This document shows, in pieces, positions 1 through 12,262 of a stretch of DNA of 64,000 bases. Positions within the stretch are counted from its first letter, which is position 1, and each line of letters begins with the position of its first letter. Location: positions 2,728,001 through 2,792,000 of the forward strand of contig LUGG01000002.1 in NCBI GenBank assembly GCA_001683735.1, read 5' to 3'. Source of the DNA: Grifola frondosa. Lineage: Eukaryota > Basidiomycota > Agaricomycetes > Polyporales > Grifolaceae. The position numbers and the translations under genes are program-made. A model generated the notes under the pieces. The model saw only the letters and a list, made by a program, of their open reading frames with translations. It was not told where the DNA came from and ran no database searches.

Positions 1-2
1 TG

Positions 3-1417
3 TTCGCACATTATGCGGAGGCAGTCCAATATGAGCAGGTGAGTAACAAGCTAACGGAGGCGACGATGAAGAAACTAGCGCCGGCGTGGGAGGCCCTTGA
101 GGCGACAAGGGAAGACCTTTAGGCACAAGCAGAGTCAACACACGAGCTAGTATCCAAGATCCAAGAAACGCTCGGGCAGGCCCAAGACTGCTGCAAGGCT
201 GCATCGGAAGGCACGGACAGGAGTCGCAGCAGCTTCAGCGCCGCAGACTGGTGAGTCCCCCCTCCGCCAGACCACTAACCTATGCAGCAGCAGTGCAACA
301 CGCGCTCCCCACCACGCACGCCTCGGCAATCGACAGGGAAGAAACAAGGGCCCGCCAAATTCTGATAGACGGGACGGGACTGGTCAGCGAGGATGGCACC
401 AGGCTCTCCGAGAATGTCTTAGTCGCGAAAGCAGAGGCAGCTCTACAGCTGATGCGAGAAGACGAGATAGAAGTGCCGGCCACGTTGAAGTTCACCTCGG
501 CGTCGTGCCTCCGTAACGGAGGCGTCATCTACGAAGTCGCCAAAGCGGACGACGCACTCTGGCTCAGAAGAGACGAAGTCCAGAGGGCCTTCCTGGACAG
601 CTTCGGAGGCCAAGCAGTCATCCGAACGAGGGCATACAACGTGATCGCCGAATACCTACCAATAGCATTCGACCCGGCCAGCGCCGCCCACCTTGAAGAC
701 GCCGAGCAGTTCAGCGGACTAGAACAGGGCGCAATCAAACAGGCCAGGTGGATCAAACCCCTGGGAAGGCGAACCGACAACCAACGCTACGCACACGCAA
801 TCATCACGCTAGGAACCGCTGAAAGCGCCAACGCTGCCATCAGACGGGGGATGGTTATACACGGTAAGAAAGTAACGGCGGAAAAAGCTTACCAGAACGC
901 GCAGATGCCTGAAGTGCCAACAACACGGAGTCTCCCACTTAGCGGCGCAATGCAAATCGATACACGAAACATGCGGCACCTGTGCGAAGATCGACCACTC
1001 AATGGCTCAATGCCCGGAAACGGACCCCGTTCACTACCGCTGCAGCAACTGCATGACGTCCGGCCACGCAGCCTGGGATAGAGACTGCCCGGTCTTTATT
1101 GAACACAGGAGGAGGCTCCTGGCGCGCCAGCCCGACAGCACGTACAGATTCTTCCCTACTGCCGACCCATCCACCTGGGAACAGACCCAAGCAGTCCCCC
1201 CCGCACTCAGCGACCGAGGACGGCACCGCGGCCACACCCTATGCAAGAGGATGAACCTTACCGCCACCAAGACTACGACGATGATGGCTACAGGCAAGTA
1301 TCGCGCAACAAAGGTAAAGGCCCGCAACGCCAATCAACTATGCATCAATCCACCCTCCCTTTCACTGCCCCGGACAACCCGCAGCCCGGCCCCTCGAGGC
1401 CCCGCCTGGAGTTATGA
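3..1417 (+). pseudogene. Retrotransposon ORF1 (gag-like, two CCHC zinc knuckles), broken
   Basis: The reading starts before the window with a Glu/Lys/Ala-rich, helix-prone stretch (frame of base 3), interrupted by TAG at 118-120. It then continues in the frame of base 251 as a basic RNA-binding-like region, jumps again near 940-970 and gives two adjacent zinc knuckles. The first is C-x2-C-x4-H-x4-C starting at base 972; the second is C-x2-C-x4-H-x6-C about 15 residues later. A final jump leads into a Gln/Asp/Tyr-rich tail ending at TGA 1415-1417. ORF1 proteins of LINEs coat the element RNA and act as nucleic-acid chaperones. At least three frame changes plus the stop make this a dead copy. 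The ORF1 stop is close to the likely ORF2 start (ATG 1455). Confidence 0.82.
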
Positions 1418-1454
1418 TCAGTTCTCCGGCAGTCCCCTTTCCTCTCTCCCCAAC

Positions 1455-4400
1455 ATGCCTGAACGACCGAACCGCCCTACGCGTCTGAGAATCTGGCAGC
1501 AGAATCTCAACAAATCGCTTGACGCCCAACTCGACCTTCTGCACGCAGCTAACCCTGACAATTACGACCTTCTCCTCCTACAAGAACCCTACCTAGATCA
1601 CCTTAACCTCACTCGAGCCAACCACCATTGGACCGTAGTCTACCCTTCACGACATCACGACGACGATACCCGCTCCCGCTCAGTCATCCTGGTCAGCCGC
1701 AAGATCTCTACCGGAGCTTGGGTCCCAATCTCCATTCCATCACCAGACCTCACCGCAATTACCATACTAACTAATTCAGACCCAGTACATATATTTAACG
1801 CCTACATCGAGGAGACAAGGACCGCGTTGCACGCCCTGTCCCGGGCGACGCAGAGGCTGACGCCCGACGTACAAGAAGGTCGCGTCATCTGGGCAGGCGA
1901 CTTTAACAGACACCACCCCTCTGGGACGCGGAATCCAACAACACCTCTTTACATCAGAGAACCTCGACAGGGCTCAGGTGCTGCTTAACATGGTAGCGGA
2001 GTATGGCCTCGAGATGGTCCTGCCGCAGGGAATACCGACACTCGAGGCGGCGTGCACAAAGAACCTGACACGGCCAGACAACGTTTTCTGCTCGGACTCC
2101 ATCACTAACGCAATTATTTCTTGTAGCACGGCACCGGAACTGAGACCAACCAAGACAGACCACATGCCTATTCACACCACAATCGACCTCACCATTGAAG
2201 CGGCAGCAGAACTCCCCAAACGCAACTTCAGAGACGTGGACTGGGACGAATTCCAAACCACTCTGGCAGACGAACTCGTGGGCCGCCCCACTCCGGAGAC
2301 CATCACGACTGAAGAGGACTTTGACAACACCCTCTCTGCACTCATGGAATCTCTCCACGTCGCAATCGAACGTCACGTCCCAGTCTCTCACCCGGTCCCC
2401 TTCGCGAAACGATGGTGGACGAAGGAGCTAGGAGCCATGCGGCAGAAGGTACAGCAGCTCGGACGAACCGCGTACAAACATCGGGCGGTTCCCTTCCACC
2501 CGCTCAGTGCGAATACAGAACAGCGCGCAACAGATACGCGGACCAAATTCGGGCGGCCAAAAAGGAGCACTGGGAGGCCTGGCTAGACGAGGCAGATAAA
2601 TACACGGTATGGAACGTCAACCGTTTCGTCAAAGGAGGCCCGACGGACGGAGGTCGACTGCGAGTCCCCCGCTAAAGAACACCGGCGGTCCCGGCATGTG
2701 CACATCCAACGAGGATAAAAGCAAGCTCCTATACACCACCTTCTTCCTGCCACCAGGCCCTCCACAACCACAACGACCCAATCATGCATACCCGGAACCA
2801 GCGTTCACGCTCCGGCCAATCACGAACGCGCAGATAGAAGAGACAATCCACAAACTCAAGCAGTACAAAGCCCCTGGGCCAGACGGTATCCCAATGAAGT
2901 CTACAAACACTGCGCTGACCTCCTTGTCCCCATTCTAGGACGCTTGTTCAGAGCCTCGTTCGAACTCAAGATCTACCCTGACGAATGGAAGACCTCAAAC
3001 ACTGTCGTTTTGCGCAAACCCGACCGCCCGCACTACGATGTAGCGAAGGCATACCGCCCAATAGCGCTCATTAACTGCATCGCCAAGATCCTGTCTGCCT
3101 GCGTCACAAGCGTATTAGTCTACGAGGCGGAAAAGCACTCACTGCTAGCGGACCACACTACGGTGGGCGCCCTGGGCGCACCACACGACTCCCTTCATCT
3201 GATCACGAAGACGGTGAAAGACGCCTGGAGGTCTGGCAAAGTAGCCTCCATCCTATTCCTCGATATCAAGGCCGCCTTCCCGAGCGCGGACCCGGAATGC
3301 CTCTTCCACGATATGAGGATGCGCGGCATCCCCGAGCAGCTGACAGACTGGCTACGCGAGAAGCTCCGGGGGCGCAGAACCAAGCTGATGTTCGACGATT
3401 ACGCCTCAGAGGCTTTCGAGATTCACAGCGGAATTGACCAAGGATGCCCCTCTCCGTGATACTATACCAGTTCTACAACTCGGACCTCGTGAGCAGTGCC
3501 CGTCTCAAGAAGGGCGAACTCGCAGTCGGCACCATGGACGATGTAGCAGTTATCGCCACCGGCAAGACCTTCACCGAGACTCACAACAAGCTAAGTAGTT
3601 TCATGACTCGTAGCCAAGGAGCACTGACCTGGTCCGAGATGCATAACTCGGAGTTCTCTTTCGAAAAACTAGGACTTCTCAACGTAGCTGCAAGCTCAAA
3701 GATCTCGGCCCAACGCTGAAGCTCAACGACTCGTCCGTACAACCCTCACAGCATCACAAGTTCCTAGGCGTTCTGCTCGACCACAAGCTCCGCTTTCACG
3801 AACACGTAGCCTACGTCTGGCGAAAGGCACCACCTGGGTAGCACAGTTCCGACGCCTCGCGAAATCGCGCTACGGACTCACTTTTGGGCTGGTCAAGAGG
3901 CTCTATTTGGTGGTCGCGTGCCCAGCATGCTCTACGCAGCGGACGTCTTCCTTACACCAGTGCGAATGCTCCCAGGCAGCAAGAGGCTACATGGCTCTGT
4001 CGGCGCAATCAAACGGCTCGAGAGAGTACAGAGACAAGCACTCCTCATCATGACGGGCGCCATGCGAACCACTGCGACAGACATCATGTGCGCGCATGCG
4101 AACCTCCTCCCATTCACGCTCCTAGTCGACAAGATCTGCCACCGAGCCATCACACGCATCTGCACCCTCCCGAAGACACACCCGCTCCACCGACATGTAC
4201 GCTGGGCTGGCAGGAAGTTCGTCGCCGACCACCGTCGGCACTTACGGAACTGGTCTTCGCATACAATATACATATTGAGGCTACTGAAACCATCTTACCT
4301 ATTAGATTCCACCCCGCTGGAAACCGCCACACAGCATCGACATCGCACGGACAAGGAAGAAGCAACCCGCGACGAGGGAGACTGGTGCCGCCGCCCCAGC

Positions 4401-5374
4401 ATACGAGTATACTCGGACGGATCAGACGTAGATGGCGGAGTCGGAGCAGCCGCAGTGCTCTTCAAGCCAGGCAACCCAGGATACAAAGTGCTCCGTTTCC
4501 ACCTGGGATCCTCCGACGACCACTCCGTCTACGAAGCTGAAGTTGTAGGGCTCCTCCTCGGGACAGAGCTCCTGAAGACAGAACGATCACTCGAAGGTGC
4601 ATCCATCGCCGCGGACAACAAGTCCTCGATCCAGGCCACCAAACTTCGTCGACCAGCCCCTGCTCATTACCTACTCGACAGCCTTCACAAGCACCTGCGC
4701 GCACTCGGCAGGAAACACCACGAAGCGAAAGTCACTATCCGCTGGGTTCCCGGCCATATGGACTTAGAAGGTAACGAAACCGCTGACCTCAAAGTGAAAT
4801 GTGCAGCAAGAGGAGATACCAGCCCCATAGAAGATCTCCCCGACATCCTGCGTGACGGCCTCCCGCGCAGTGCCACGAAGATGAGACAGGTCTTCCTTAC
4901 AGACCTCCAGGGCAAAGCTAAGACCGCCTGGAACTCTCGCGCCGTGCCCAATCTTTCGCCGCCTCAACAAGGGACTCCCCTCCAGGAAATAAATGAAAAC
5001 TCATTGGAAAGATGCCGAGACGGCAAGCAAACATTCTCTTTCAACTTCGCACTGAACACGTCCCCCTACAGAAGCACTTACACCGCATACGGAGAGCAGA
5101 AAGCCCAATATGCCCGGCATGCCACGCGGCACCGGAGACGGTCCACCATTTCCTACTTACATGCCCGGCGCACGCGCACCACCGCTGGGCACACCTCGAC
5201 CGGGCATTAGGCCGCGCAGGACGATCTCTCAGCTGCCTACTCAACACGTCAACGGCTATGAAGCCCCTCTTCAGTTTCATCAATGCCACAGGAAGACTGT
5301 CCGAGACATTCGGGAACGCCACGGCAGGCAAGCGCACCAACAGACAGACCACACAGAGAAGTGCCCACCACTGA
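1455..5374 (+). pseudogene. Retrotransposon ORF2 (endonuclease, reverse transcriptase, RNase H), broken
   Basis: Domains in order, spread over several frames. Endonuclease at about 1480-2200 has the QQNLNKS start, LLLQEPY, and GDFNRHHP just before a frameshift near 1920. Reverse transcriptase at about 2840-3720 has KAPGPDGIP, AYRPIALIN, LFLDIKAAFPSAD and DQGCPSP. The catalytic box reads TMDD instead of the usual YxDD or FxDD, so the first residue is degenerate while the two aspartates remain. RNase H at about 4390-4800 has VYSDGS, YEAE, ADNKSS and NETAD, so its DEDD set is complete. The terminal zinc motif CPAC-x7-H-x4-C lies at about 5107-5160, after another frameshift near 5010. ORF2 normally nicks the target and copies the element RNA there. 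At least five frame changes make this copy non-autonomous. Confidence 0.9.
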
Positions 5375-5844
5375 TCATCTAAGTACCTACTGACTCCGAC
5401 CGACAGAACGCAACGCAACATGCCACGAAGCTACCATACATGCCGGTCCCTTTCTCCGCTTTCCTGTTTTCTGCTACGTATATTTTCTTCAGGCTTTGCC
5501 TCAGCCCCAGGGTCCGGGGGATTTCTGTTGGCCGGCGGGGACCGCCGATGCTGCCATGCCTACCCGTGGCAAGTGGCAAAATGCCCAGGGCGACACTCGC
5601 ACCTAAAGCACGGAAGGTTTTAACCCGGATCCTAGCGTTCAATCGCCAGGGGCTCGCCTTACCTTTTACTTTACTGATACCTTACATTACCCTCACAGAG
5701 CTCCACTCCCCTCGGGGATATGAATAGCCTTACAATTTATGATTGCGCATTACATACGAAGTAGCTACAAGCATGTATTGTCTACCATAGGGCGCTGCCC
5801 TCACGGACAATAAACGAGGAGCCAAAAAAAAAAAAAAAAAAAAA
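5375..5844 (+). repeat. LINE 3' UTR ending in A21 tail
   Basis: About 450 non-coding bases follow the ORF2 stop and end in an uninterrupted run of 21 A at 5824-5844, the hallmark of target-primed insertion of a polyadenylated RNA. The run is followed by an A-rich stretch (GAACAAAAAGGAACAAAAGG) that may be the original target or a degraded tail. A pure run of this length suggests the insertion is not very old despite the coding decay, or that an already defective RNA was mobilised by another copy; this is an inference. Confidence 0.8.
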
Positions 5845-6472
5845 GAACAAAAAGGAACAAAAGGAGGGCTCAATTCTTTTTTTACTTAAAAATCGTCCAA
5901 AAAAGGCAATTTTCTACGTTGATAAGGAAGAAAAGAATCGAAAAGAACCGACAAGAGCCCAAAGAGTGGGAAGGAAAATTCGAGTTTTGCTGATGAAGAT
6001 CCAAGAGCTCCATGACATTCCAGATGTTGCAGGCGGAGCTACTATGAAAGCCTACGCAGCAGCGGCGCCAATAGTGAGTGAGTTGGTACCAGATGAGATT
6101 TATGGCCACTCGACCGTTCGACGTCTGCGATCTCATCGGCACGCCCGATTAGGTCAGGTTTCGATCGCGACACGATCGCAAACGTCGACGCGTCATGGTC
6201 ACATGACACATACGATGTTATGATAGCTAGAAGGTGCGCCCCACCTGCGAATCCGCACCACGCCTCCCACGATGACCAAGGCTCGATATTGGCCCCAACT
6301 TCGTGCCGAGGCTCTCGTAGAAAAGGAACGAACCGCTCACCAGTGATCACCATGTGTCGCATACCAGTGACGCAAGATGATTAAGACAATTGCCAGGTCC
6401 TCCCACCTATATAAGACCGTGCCCAGACGTGCCCTACATCGATCTATCCCCCTATATTTCTCTGCACTTACC
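5845..6472. other. Gap between LINE tail and aldo/keto reductase
   Basis: No gene was recognised. The first 100 bases are A/T-rich with a T7 run at about 5878-5884. The last 70 bases hold the TATA-like box and pyrimidine-rich leader of the downstream aldo/keto reductase gene. Confidence 0.6.
6408..6415 (+). promoter_or_regulatory. TATA-like box of the aldo/keto reductase gene
   Basis: TATATAAG lies 58 bases upstream of the ATG at 6473 and is followed by a C/T-rich leader, the usual arrangement of a fungal core promoter. The call rests on sequence and spacing only. Confidence 0.55.
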
Positions 6473-7927
6473 ATGCCTCTCCCGACTCGTAAGATCGGTT
6501 CCACGGATGTGACCGCCATCGGCTACGGCGCGATGGGCATCGCTGCCTTCTATGGCGCGCCTTTGCCCGACGAGGAGCGTTTCAAGGTCAGCACCGTTTG
6601 CCTTTTCTCCAGAATGCAGGGTTCAGAAACGTCGGCGATATCAGGTGCTTGACGCCGTGTACGACAGCGGGTGTAGGATGTGGGATACCGCGGACAGGTA
6701 TGCCGACAGCGAGGTGCTCATCGGAAACTGGTGCGTATTGCTTTGTTCTGCCTCATATATGCGTCGCTCATCGCGCGGCAGGTTAAAGCGCACCGGGAAG
6801 CGGAGCGACATCTTCCTTGCCACCAAGTTTGGCCTGGTGTCCGATCCCGATAGGGCCGTCAACGGCACGCCGGAGTACGTCCCCGTCGCGCTGGACAGAT
6901 CCCTCAAGCGACTCGGCGTGGATTATGTCGATCTATACTACCTGCACAGGTCAGTGGCGAACTTCAGTATATGTCATCTGGGTCCTCATTTCCTTGTTTC
7001 ACAGAGCTGACCCAACAGTTCCGATCGAGGTGGGCTCATGTCGTTGCGCATGAAACGGTGCCATCGTTTCTGACACACATATAGCTCACTGTAAGAGCGA
7101 TGGCGGAACAAGTGAAGTATGCTCCCCTTCTCTCGGCTCAGCCATTCACATCTCACACCACCACCAGAGCTGGAAAGGTGAAATATCTCGGCCTCTCCGA
7201 GTGCTCCGCCGAGACCCTGCGCCGCGCGCACGCCGTGCACCCCATCTCCGCACTCCAAGTCGAGTACTCGCCGTTCACGCTCGATATCGAGGACGAGAAG
7301 ATCGGGCTCCTAAAGACCGCGCGCGAGCTCGGAGTCACCATCGTCGCATACGCGCCGCTCGGACGCGGCCTCATCACCGGTAAATACGTGAGTACCCTCA
7401 ACGCCCTCACTAACCCGCGTTCTGACTCCCCGCGCCGCAGAGGAGCCCAGACGACTTCGAGCCATCCGACTTCCGGCGCGGCGTCGCGAGGTGAGCACCC
7501 ACAACCCCTTACCCGACCGCACCCGACACCTCTCACAAACCGCCTGCAGGTACTCGCGAGAGAACTTCCCCAACATTCTCAAGCTCGCCGACGGCCTCCA
7601 GCGGCTGGGCGAGAGGCACGGCGCGTCCGCGGGCCAGGTCTCGCTTGCGTGGCTGCTCGCGCAGGGCGACGACGTCATTCCCATCCCCGGGACCACCAAG
7701 ATCAGCGTGCGTGTCCTCTACTATTTAGCTATCGCGAGAATCTGACGGGTTTTGTGTGGTTGCAGAACTTGAAGGAGAACCTGGGTGCGCTGAGCGTCAA
7801 GCTGTCCCCGGAGGACGTCCAGGAGGTGCGCGCGATCGCCGACGCCGCTAACGCGGCGCAGGGTCCGCGCTACCCGCCGCGCCTCTTCGCCGTCCTGTTT
7901 GCGGACACGCCACCGCTGCTGAAATAG
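6473..7927 (+). CDS. Aldo/keto reductase (AKR13/YakC-like)
   Basis: NADPH-dependent carbonyl reductase with a TIM-barrel fold, probably cytosolic. Nine exons join in frame: 6473-6586, 6645-6730, 6782-6949, 7005-7029, 7085-7116, 7168-7387, 7441-7490, 7550-7706 and 7766-7927, giving 337 residues, the usual length for the family. The start [10 protein letters not shown] and the TAIGYGAMG motif are typical. The catalytic tetrad is visible: Asp and Tyr in DTADRY, Lys in ATKFG and His in [19 protein letters not shown] and the C-terminal IPIPGTTKI, where the NADPH phosphate binds, are also present. No frame break was seen. The gene lies about 670 bases from the convergent FAD-linked oxidase. Family assignment is firm; the substrate is unknown. 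Confidence 0.93.
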
Positions 7928-8599
7928 ACCCAAAAGCTGAAAGAGATAACCCGCGTCGCCGCTTGTGTTGTACGATAATATCACTTGCATTTAGAGAAGA
8001 TCTCCTGGGGTGTGCGCCGTTGGCATCGCGATGCTCGGTCAGAATAGCAGTCAGCTGTGCACAAGCAGTTTACGGACGCGGGATGCTTTACGCACCCGCT
8101 CCGCGATCCCAAAATTTGCCAAAGACACAGCTGCCATATACTACGACGTTCGATATTTTACACAAGTTGTGATGAAGGTGATTATGGCACGGATGATATA
8201 CACGATGTATGAGTCTGCTAAAAGTACAAGGCCGCACGCCCGATCAAAGCATGAGGAAGGTCGGCCACCACGAATCAACTAACTGACGATCATGCCCCAC
8301 ATCAATCGAGCTCCCAGCGCGAGCAGGCCAGCTCTTGATTTTCTCATTACGCCGTTTGGGATAAAACACCCGCCCAGCCTTCCCACCCAATCAAAATCAA
8401 TCCCCAAGTCACGTCATTGGCAACAGATCGAACATAGCCTAATCGGGATATGTTACAGGAGTACTGCCACCAGCGCGGTACCCCATGGTACTCTCTATGT
8501 ATCATTATATATCATGCATTTAGTCACCCCAATTGTCGCTGCGACGCGCTCACAGGTATATGTCTCTGCGTCGTGCGTAATACCAAACGTAGTTGTATC
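7928..8599. other. Convergent intergenic region
   Basis: This is the shared 3' flank of the aldo/keto reductase (+) and the FAD-linked oxidase (-). No conserved ORF, tRNA or repeat was recognised. Confidence 0.55.
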
Positions 8600-11130
8600 T
8601 CAGAGCTTAATGTGGCACTGATACAAGCTGTCGTTCTGGCCCTTCCAGCCAACTGCAACGAAGATGTCAGGGAAGCGCCTTGAAAGATCGAAGGCAAAAA
8701 GCACGTACCACACTGCCAGCAATCCAGCAAACCTTCGGGGTCACTATCGGCCTCATTAGCCTCCAATGACAGACAAAACAGCAGGAAAACATACTATTGC
8801 TGTTTTATGGAGAGCAGTCGAGGATAGTTATCGCCCCAGTAGGAGAATCGTGGTCAGGCTCGTACACGTCGCCTTCGTTCTGCGGCACGGTTATTCAGCG
8901 ATGGGCCATGCGTGCTTGGGTGGAACTCACAAAGTACGCTCCGCTGCCAGGAGTGATGTCGCGGAAGGCCTGAATGTGGTCGCTAACGGTCTGGTACACC
9001 GCCGTACGCTCCTCGAGCGTGCTGTTGAACGTGAACTGCGACTTTACGGAGAGCTGGAACATGACTATCAACACATATCTTTGCTCAGTGCGCGAGGCAA
9101 TACGTACATGCCACAGCGACGTCCTCCACGCTGGCGTCACGCTCGTCGTGCCTTCGGTGTAGTTATACAGAAAAGGTGTGGCGACGACGATGTACGGGCT
9201 CGCGAAAGAAAGGACATTCTCGAGCACGGCGGATAGCTGCTGGCGGCCCTCTTCCGTGGAGAACAGTGTAGTGTTGATCAGGCGAGTGCCTAGGGTGAGC
9301 TCGGGGCCGACCGCCTAAGAGCATAACGCGATTTGCATCTTAGTACCGACAAGCTCAGGGATGCCTAGGTTACAGAGCATACGTACAGCTTGGGCGAGAG
9401 TGACGTATTTCGTGAAGAATGAGTACCAAGACGGCAGCTCTTCGATGACGACAGAGCCTCCTTGCGCGAGTGCGAAGTCGGCTGCGGGCTTCATCGACGC
9501 GACCGCTTCATCATTCGTGAGCAGAGGCGTGACGTAGATCAACGATGAACCCTATAAAATGCTGGCGATGAAGGGAAAACAGACTGGAGTGACAATCAGC
9601 ACATACGAGAAGGTGGCCTCCCCAACCGTCATTGGCCCATGCTAATGAATTGTTGAGCGCGAGCTGGTACCACGGGAAGGCGTTTGTGGAGTTCGCAGTG
9701 AACTTGATAACAGCTCTGAAATACAATCAGACAAGCATACACATTTCGAAAGGGAACAGACTCACGCCTGAAGAGTCAGTTGGGGCTCCAGTCTGTGCGT
9801 GGATTCCATGACAACACCGAATGCGCTGCCTCCGCCACCACGCAGTGCCCAGAACAGGTCCGGGTTCTGGCATTCGTTCGCAACACGATACACGCCGTCC
9901 GGAGTGACGACCTTGACTTGGACCTGATATATGCGGACTGTCAGTAATACATGCTCGGTGAGAGGGAAATGTCCATACGACACGATCTACACCTAGGCCG
10001 TATACAGGGCTCAGGATGCTGTGGCCCCACCCTGAGGTAAAGTCTATCTTGATGATAATGAAGAATAATCGCCGTAGGCACGCACGAGGAACCAGCCACC
10101 ACCTGTTCCAATGGTCTGATGGTAGCCTCCAATAAACGTCCGGTTGATGCTATCCGCAAATTCATATACATCCTGTAACCGAGCACCTCCCTGGGGTTAT
10201 TCGTTAGCGAGATAATCCGGAATCCAGCTGACATTGTTGGCTTTCAGATACATACACCGATGATGACGGCATCATAGGTCGTTGAACAACCCTCAGGTTG
10301 GAAAGCAATGTCATGGGAGATCTACCCAAATCGTTCAGCATTATCTGGGGATCTTTAATGCGATGCACTAACCGAATCCAAGTTGTTTACCTGTTAAGTA
10401 ATAATCAATTTATTAACAGCCTAATCAACATTGATATATGAAGGAATTCACCCACCCAAAGAGACAGCGTGTTTTTCCCACTGGAGCGTCCCTTGTAATC
10501 ATGACCCTTGTTCTTGACTGAGAGACGAACACCAGTTCTACGCGAAAAGTGCAGTGCTGCCTGCACGTCGGCGACTGACTGGACATCAATCTGAAGCAGA
10601 TGCGCTCAGCAGTAATGTGGAGATTGATATCAACGAGAACTCACATAGAACGGTGAAATATTGCCAAGTTGGCAATCGACTCCGTCGAACGCAAGGGGGT
10701 CTGATGGGTTACTGGAATCCAGCAGACAGCCTTCGGGCACTGCCGAAGACTGACATGTCTCCCATTGAGGCTATCCAACCAAATAGTAGGGTTTAAAAAG
10801 CATGTATACGCGTAACTGAACGCTCACCAACATCCACGCTCCGAAGTAATTTACACGGAAGGTGGGATCCGTATAACTTTCCTCGATGGCGGAGCATGCA
10901 GTTGTATTAGGCGTAATCGGGTTTCCTTCATAAGTCGAGAAGCATGGCTGAGAGAATGGCACTGCAACATGAAGTCTCCCTCCCACTGTGTTGTTGAGAG
11001 CAGACCAGTTCGGGGCCGGATTTGAGAGGCCAGAGGTATCCTGACGGGAGTGCAACACGCTGGCGAGAACAGGAACTGTATTTGAGCACGCCAGGAGGGC
11101 ATGAGTGAGTAAAAGCCACCATGAAGCCAT
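8600..11130 (-). CDS. Secreted FAD-linked oxidase, berberine-bridge-enzyme type
   Basis: A flavin-dependent oxidase of the PCMH-type FAD-binding family with a BBE C-terminal domain. Fifteen exons can be joined on the minus strand, starting at ATG 11130 and ending at TGA 8600, for about 578 residues. The N-terminus is a signal peptide (MASWWLLLTHALLA) and several N-x-S/T sites follow, so secretion is likely. GHDYKGRSSG carries the histidine expected to bind FAD covalently. TIGTGGGWF, YGLGVDR and FWALRGGGGSAFGVV are the other flavin-fold motifs. The BBE signature YDPEGLLDCWQC lies near the end. Exon 13 (8879-8795) is one base short: the frame changes near 8843-8852, between EPDH and YWGDNYPRLL, and both sides are otherwise conserved. 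This is either a real mutation or a sequence error. Relatives oxidise sugars, alkaloids or polyketide-derived alcohols; the substrate here is unknown. Confidence 0.9.
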
Positions 11131-11509
11131 GGCGAATAAGAAGGTGAGGATGGCGGTGAACCACAGAAGGTCTGCGAGTGCGCGGAATAGCAGGCGCTTT
11201 ATATGCTCTCGTGTTCCTCATGCACGCGCTAGTTTTCCTTTCCTCACTAAATATATGCCATGGAACTCTGAGGAATTCTATGTGGAAAAACAAAGGCAGC
11301 GGTTAATCCGTTAGTTCACGCAAGGCATCAGGAACCACTCACAAATACGTCGCGCAAGATCCATGACGCGCAACTGCGATAAAATCGAAAACATTACCCC
11401 TGCTTATCGCACATCTTGTCCAACGCTGTCCACCGACTGCTCTGAAGCTCTCACAAGATGAATCAAGTAGCATTAGGAAACGCGTTCAGCCTGTGGCACT
11501 TACAGCCAA

Positions 11510-11699
11510 GGACTGACAAGGAGCGACTTAACGTCGACATTTGGTAGTCTCGTAACCAGCCGTTATAGTGGTAGTTGTGCACGGGGGCTGCGCCACCGGA
11601 AGAGTCCGGCGCAGAACCAATCGGACATCGAAAAACCCCAGCACAACTACCACCTATAACGTCTGGTGACTTTGGTATAGACGGGGGGGGGATGGTCAC
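11510..11699 (+). repeat. Left arm of long imperfect inverted repeat
   Basis: Read forward, this arm matches the reverse complement of 12095-12262. Shared blocks in order are ACTGACAAG, GACATTTG beside TAGTCTCG, AACCAGCCGTT, CAATCGGACATCGAAAAAC, CCAGCAC, AACGTCTGGTGA, TTTGGTATAG, G9 and GATGGTCAC. Small indels separate the blocks. It may be a terminal repeat of a MITE-like element or one of two head-to-head copies of a short repeat. Confidence 0.75.
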
Positions 11700-12094
11700 G
11701 CTTTGTGACCGACCGCGTCAGATCGCTCTCAACGACGCTCGAGATAGGCTATGCATGCACGGCCAAATACCACAAAATTCAACCGAGTGATTACCCTATG
11801 AGTTGAAAGAGCCAAGAGGTCTGTCCGACGCTGTTAAACATATCAAAAGTGCCCCGGTCTCCGTACTACCAATGCTTAGTCAGCATCTACCAATACATGA
11901 GAGTAAGCACTGGGATGATAGCAAATTACGACGAGATGAGGCAGAATCGGTCTCAGGCCAATATGCATGACAAAAATATGGTTAGGCAAATTTTTTTCAT
12001 TAATATCAAGAGCCAATTCGCAGAGTACATGCATCAAAATGACATGCGGCTGTGCGCGACGCGACGCGTAGAGCGCGTCTTAAGGCACGTGAAT

Positions 12095-12262
12095 GTGACC
12101 ATCCCCCCCCCGCCTATACCAAATTCACCAGACGTTCTCTCCCTCTCTGTGCTGGTGTTTTTCGATGTCCGATTGGGGGTCCGAAGGGAGAGAACGGCTG
12201 GTTCCGAGACTAGACATTTGGACATGTGCCTGATATCACGGAGGCAATTCTTGTCAGTTGCA
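12095..12262 (-). repeat. Right arm of long imperfect inverted repeat
   Basis: This is the inverted partner of 11510-11699, about 395 bases away. The 9-base C run at 12103-12111 mirrors the 9-base G run at 11683-11691. No transposase ORF lies in the spacer, so if this is a transposon it is non-autonomous. No target-site duplication could be recognised by eye. Confidence 0.75.

Larger units (their letters stand above)
1..5844 (+). mobile_element. Decayed non-LTR (LINE) retrotransposon, 3' portion
   Basis: The order of parts is diagnostic of a non-LTR retrotransposon: a gag-like ORF1 with CCHC zinc knuckles, then ORF2 with apurinic-type endonuclease, reverse transcriptase, RNase H and a C-terminal CPAC..H..C zinc motif, a roughly 450-base 3' UTR and a pure A21 tail. 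RNase H after the reverse transcriptase together with a terminal zinc motif fits the fungal Tad1 / I-like group; that assignment is from domain order, not from a tree. The 5' end lies outside the window. Each ORF is broken by several frameshifts and at least one stop (TAG at 118-120), so this copy cannot encode its proteins. No target-site duplication can be tested because the upstream flank is missing. Identity as a LINE is near certain; the clade is probable. Confidence 0.93.

Noticed and set aside
3918..4540. Several overlapping readings over the LINE RNase H region
   Set aside because: They are shadows of the RNase H frame; only the frame with YSDGS, YEAE and NETAD is coding.
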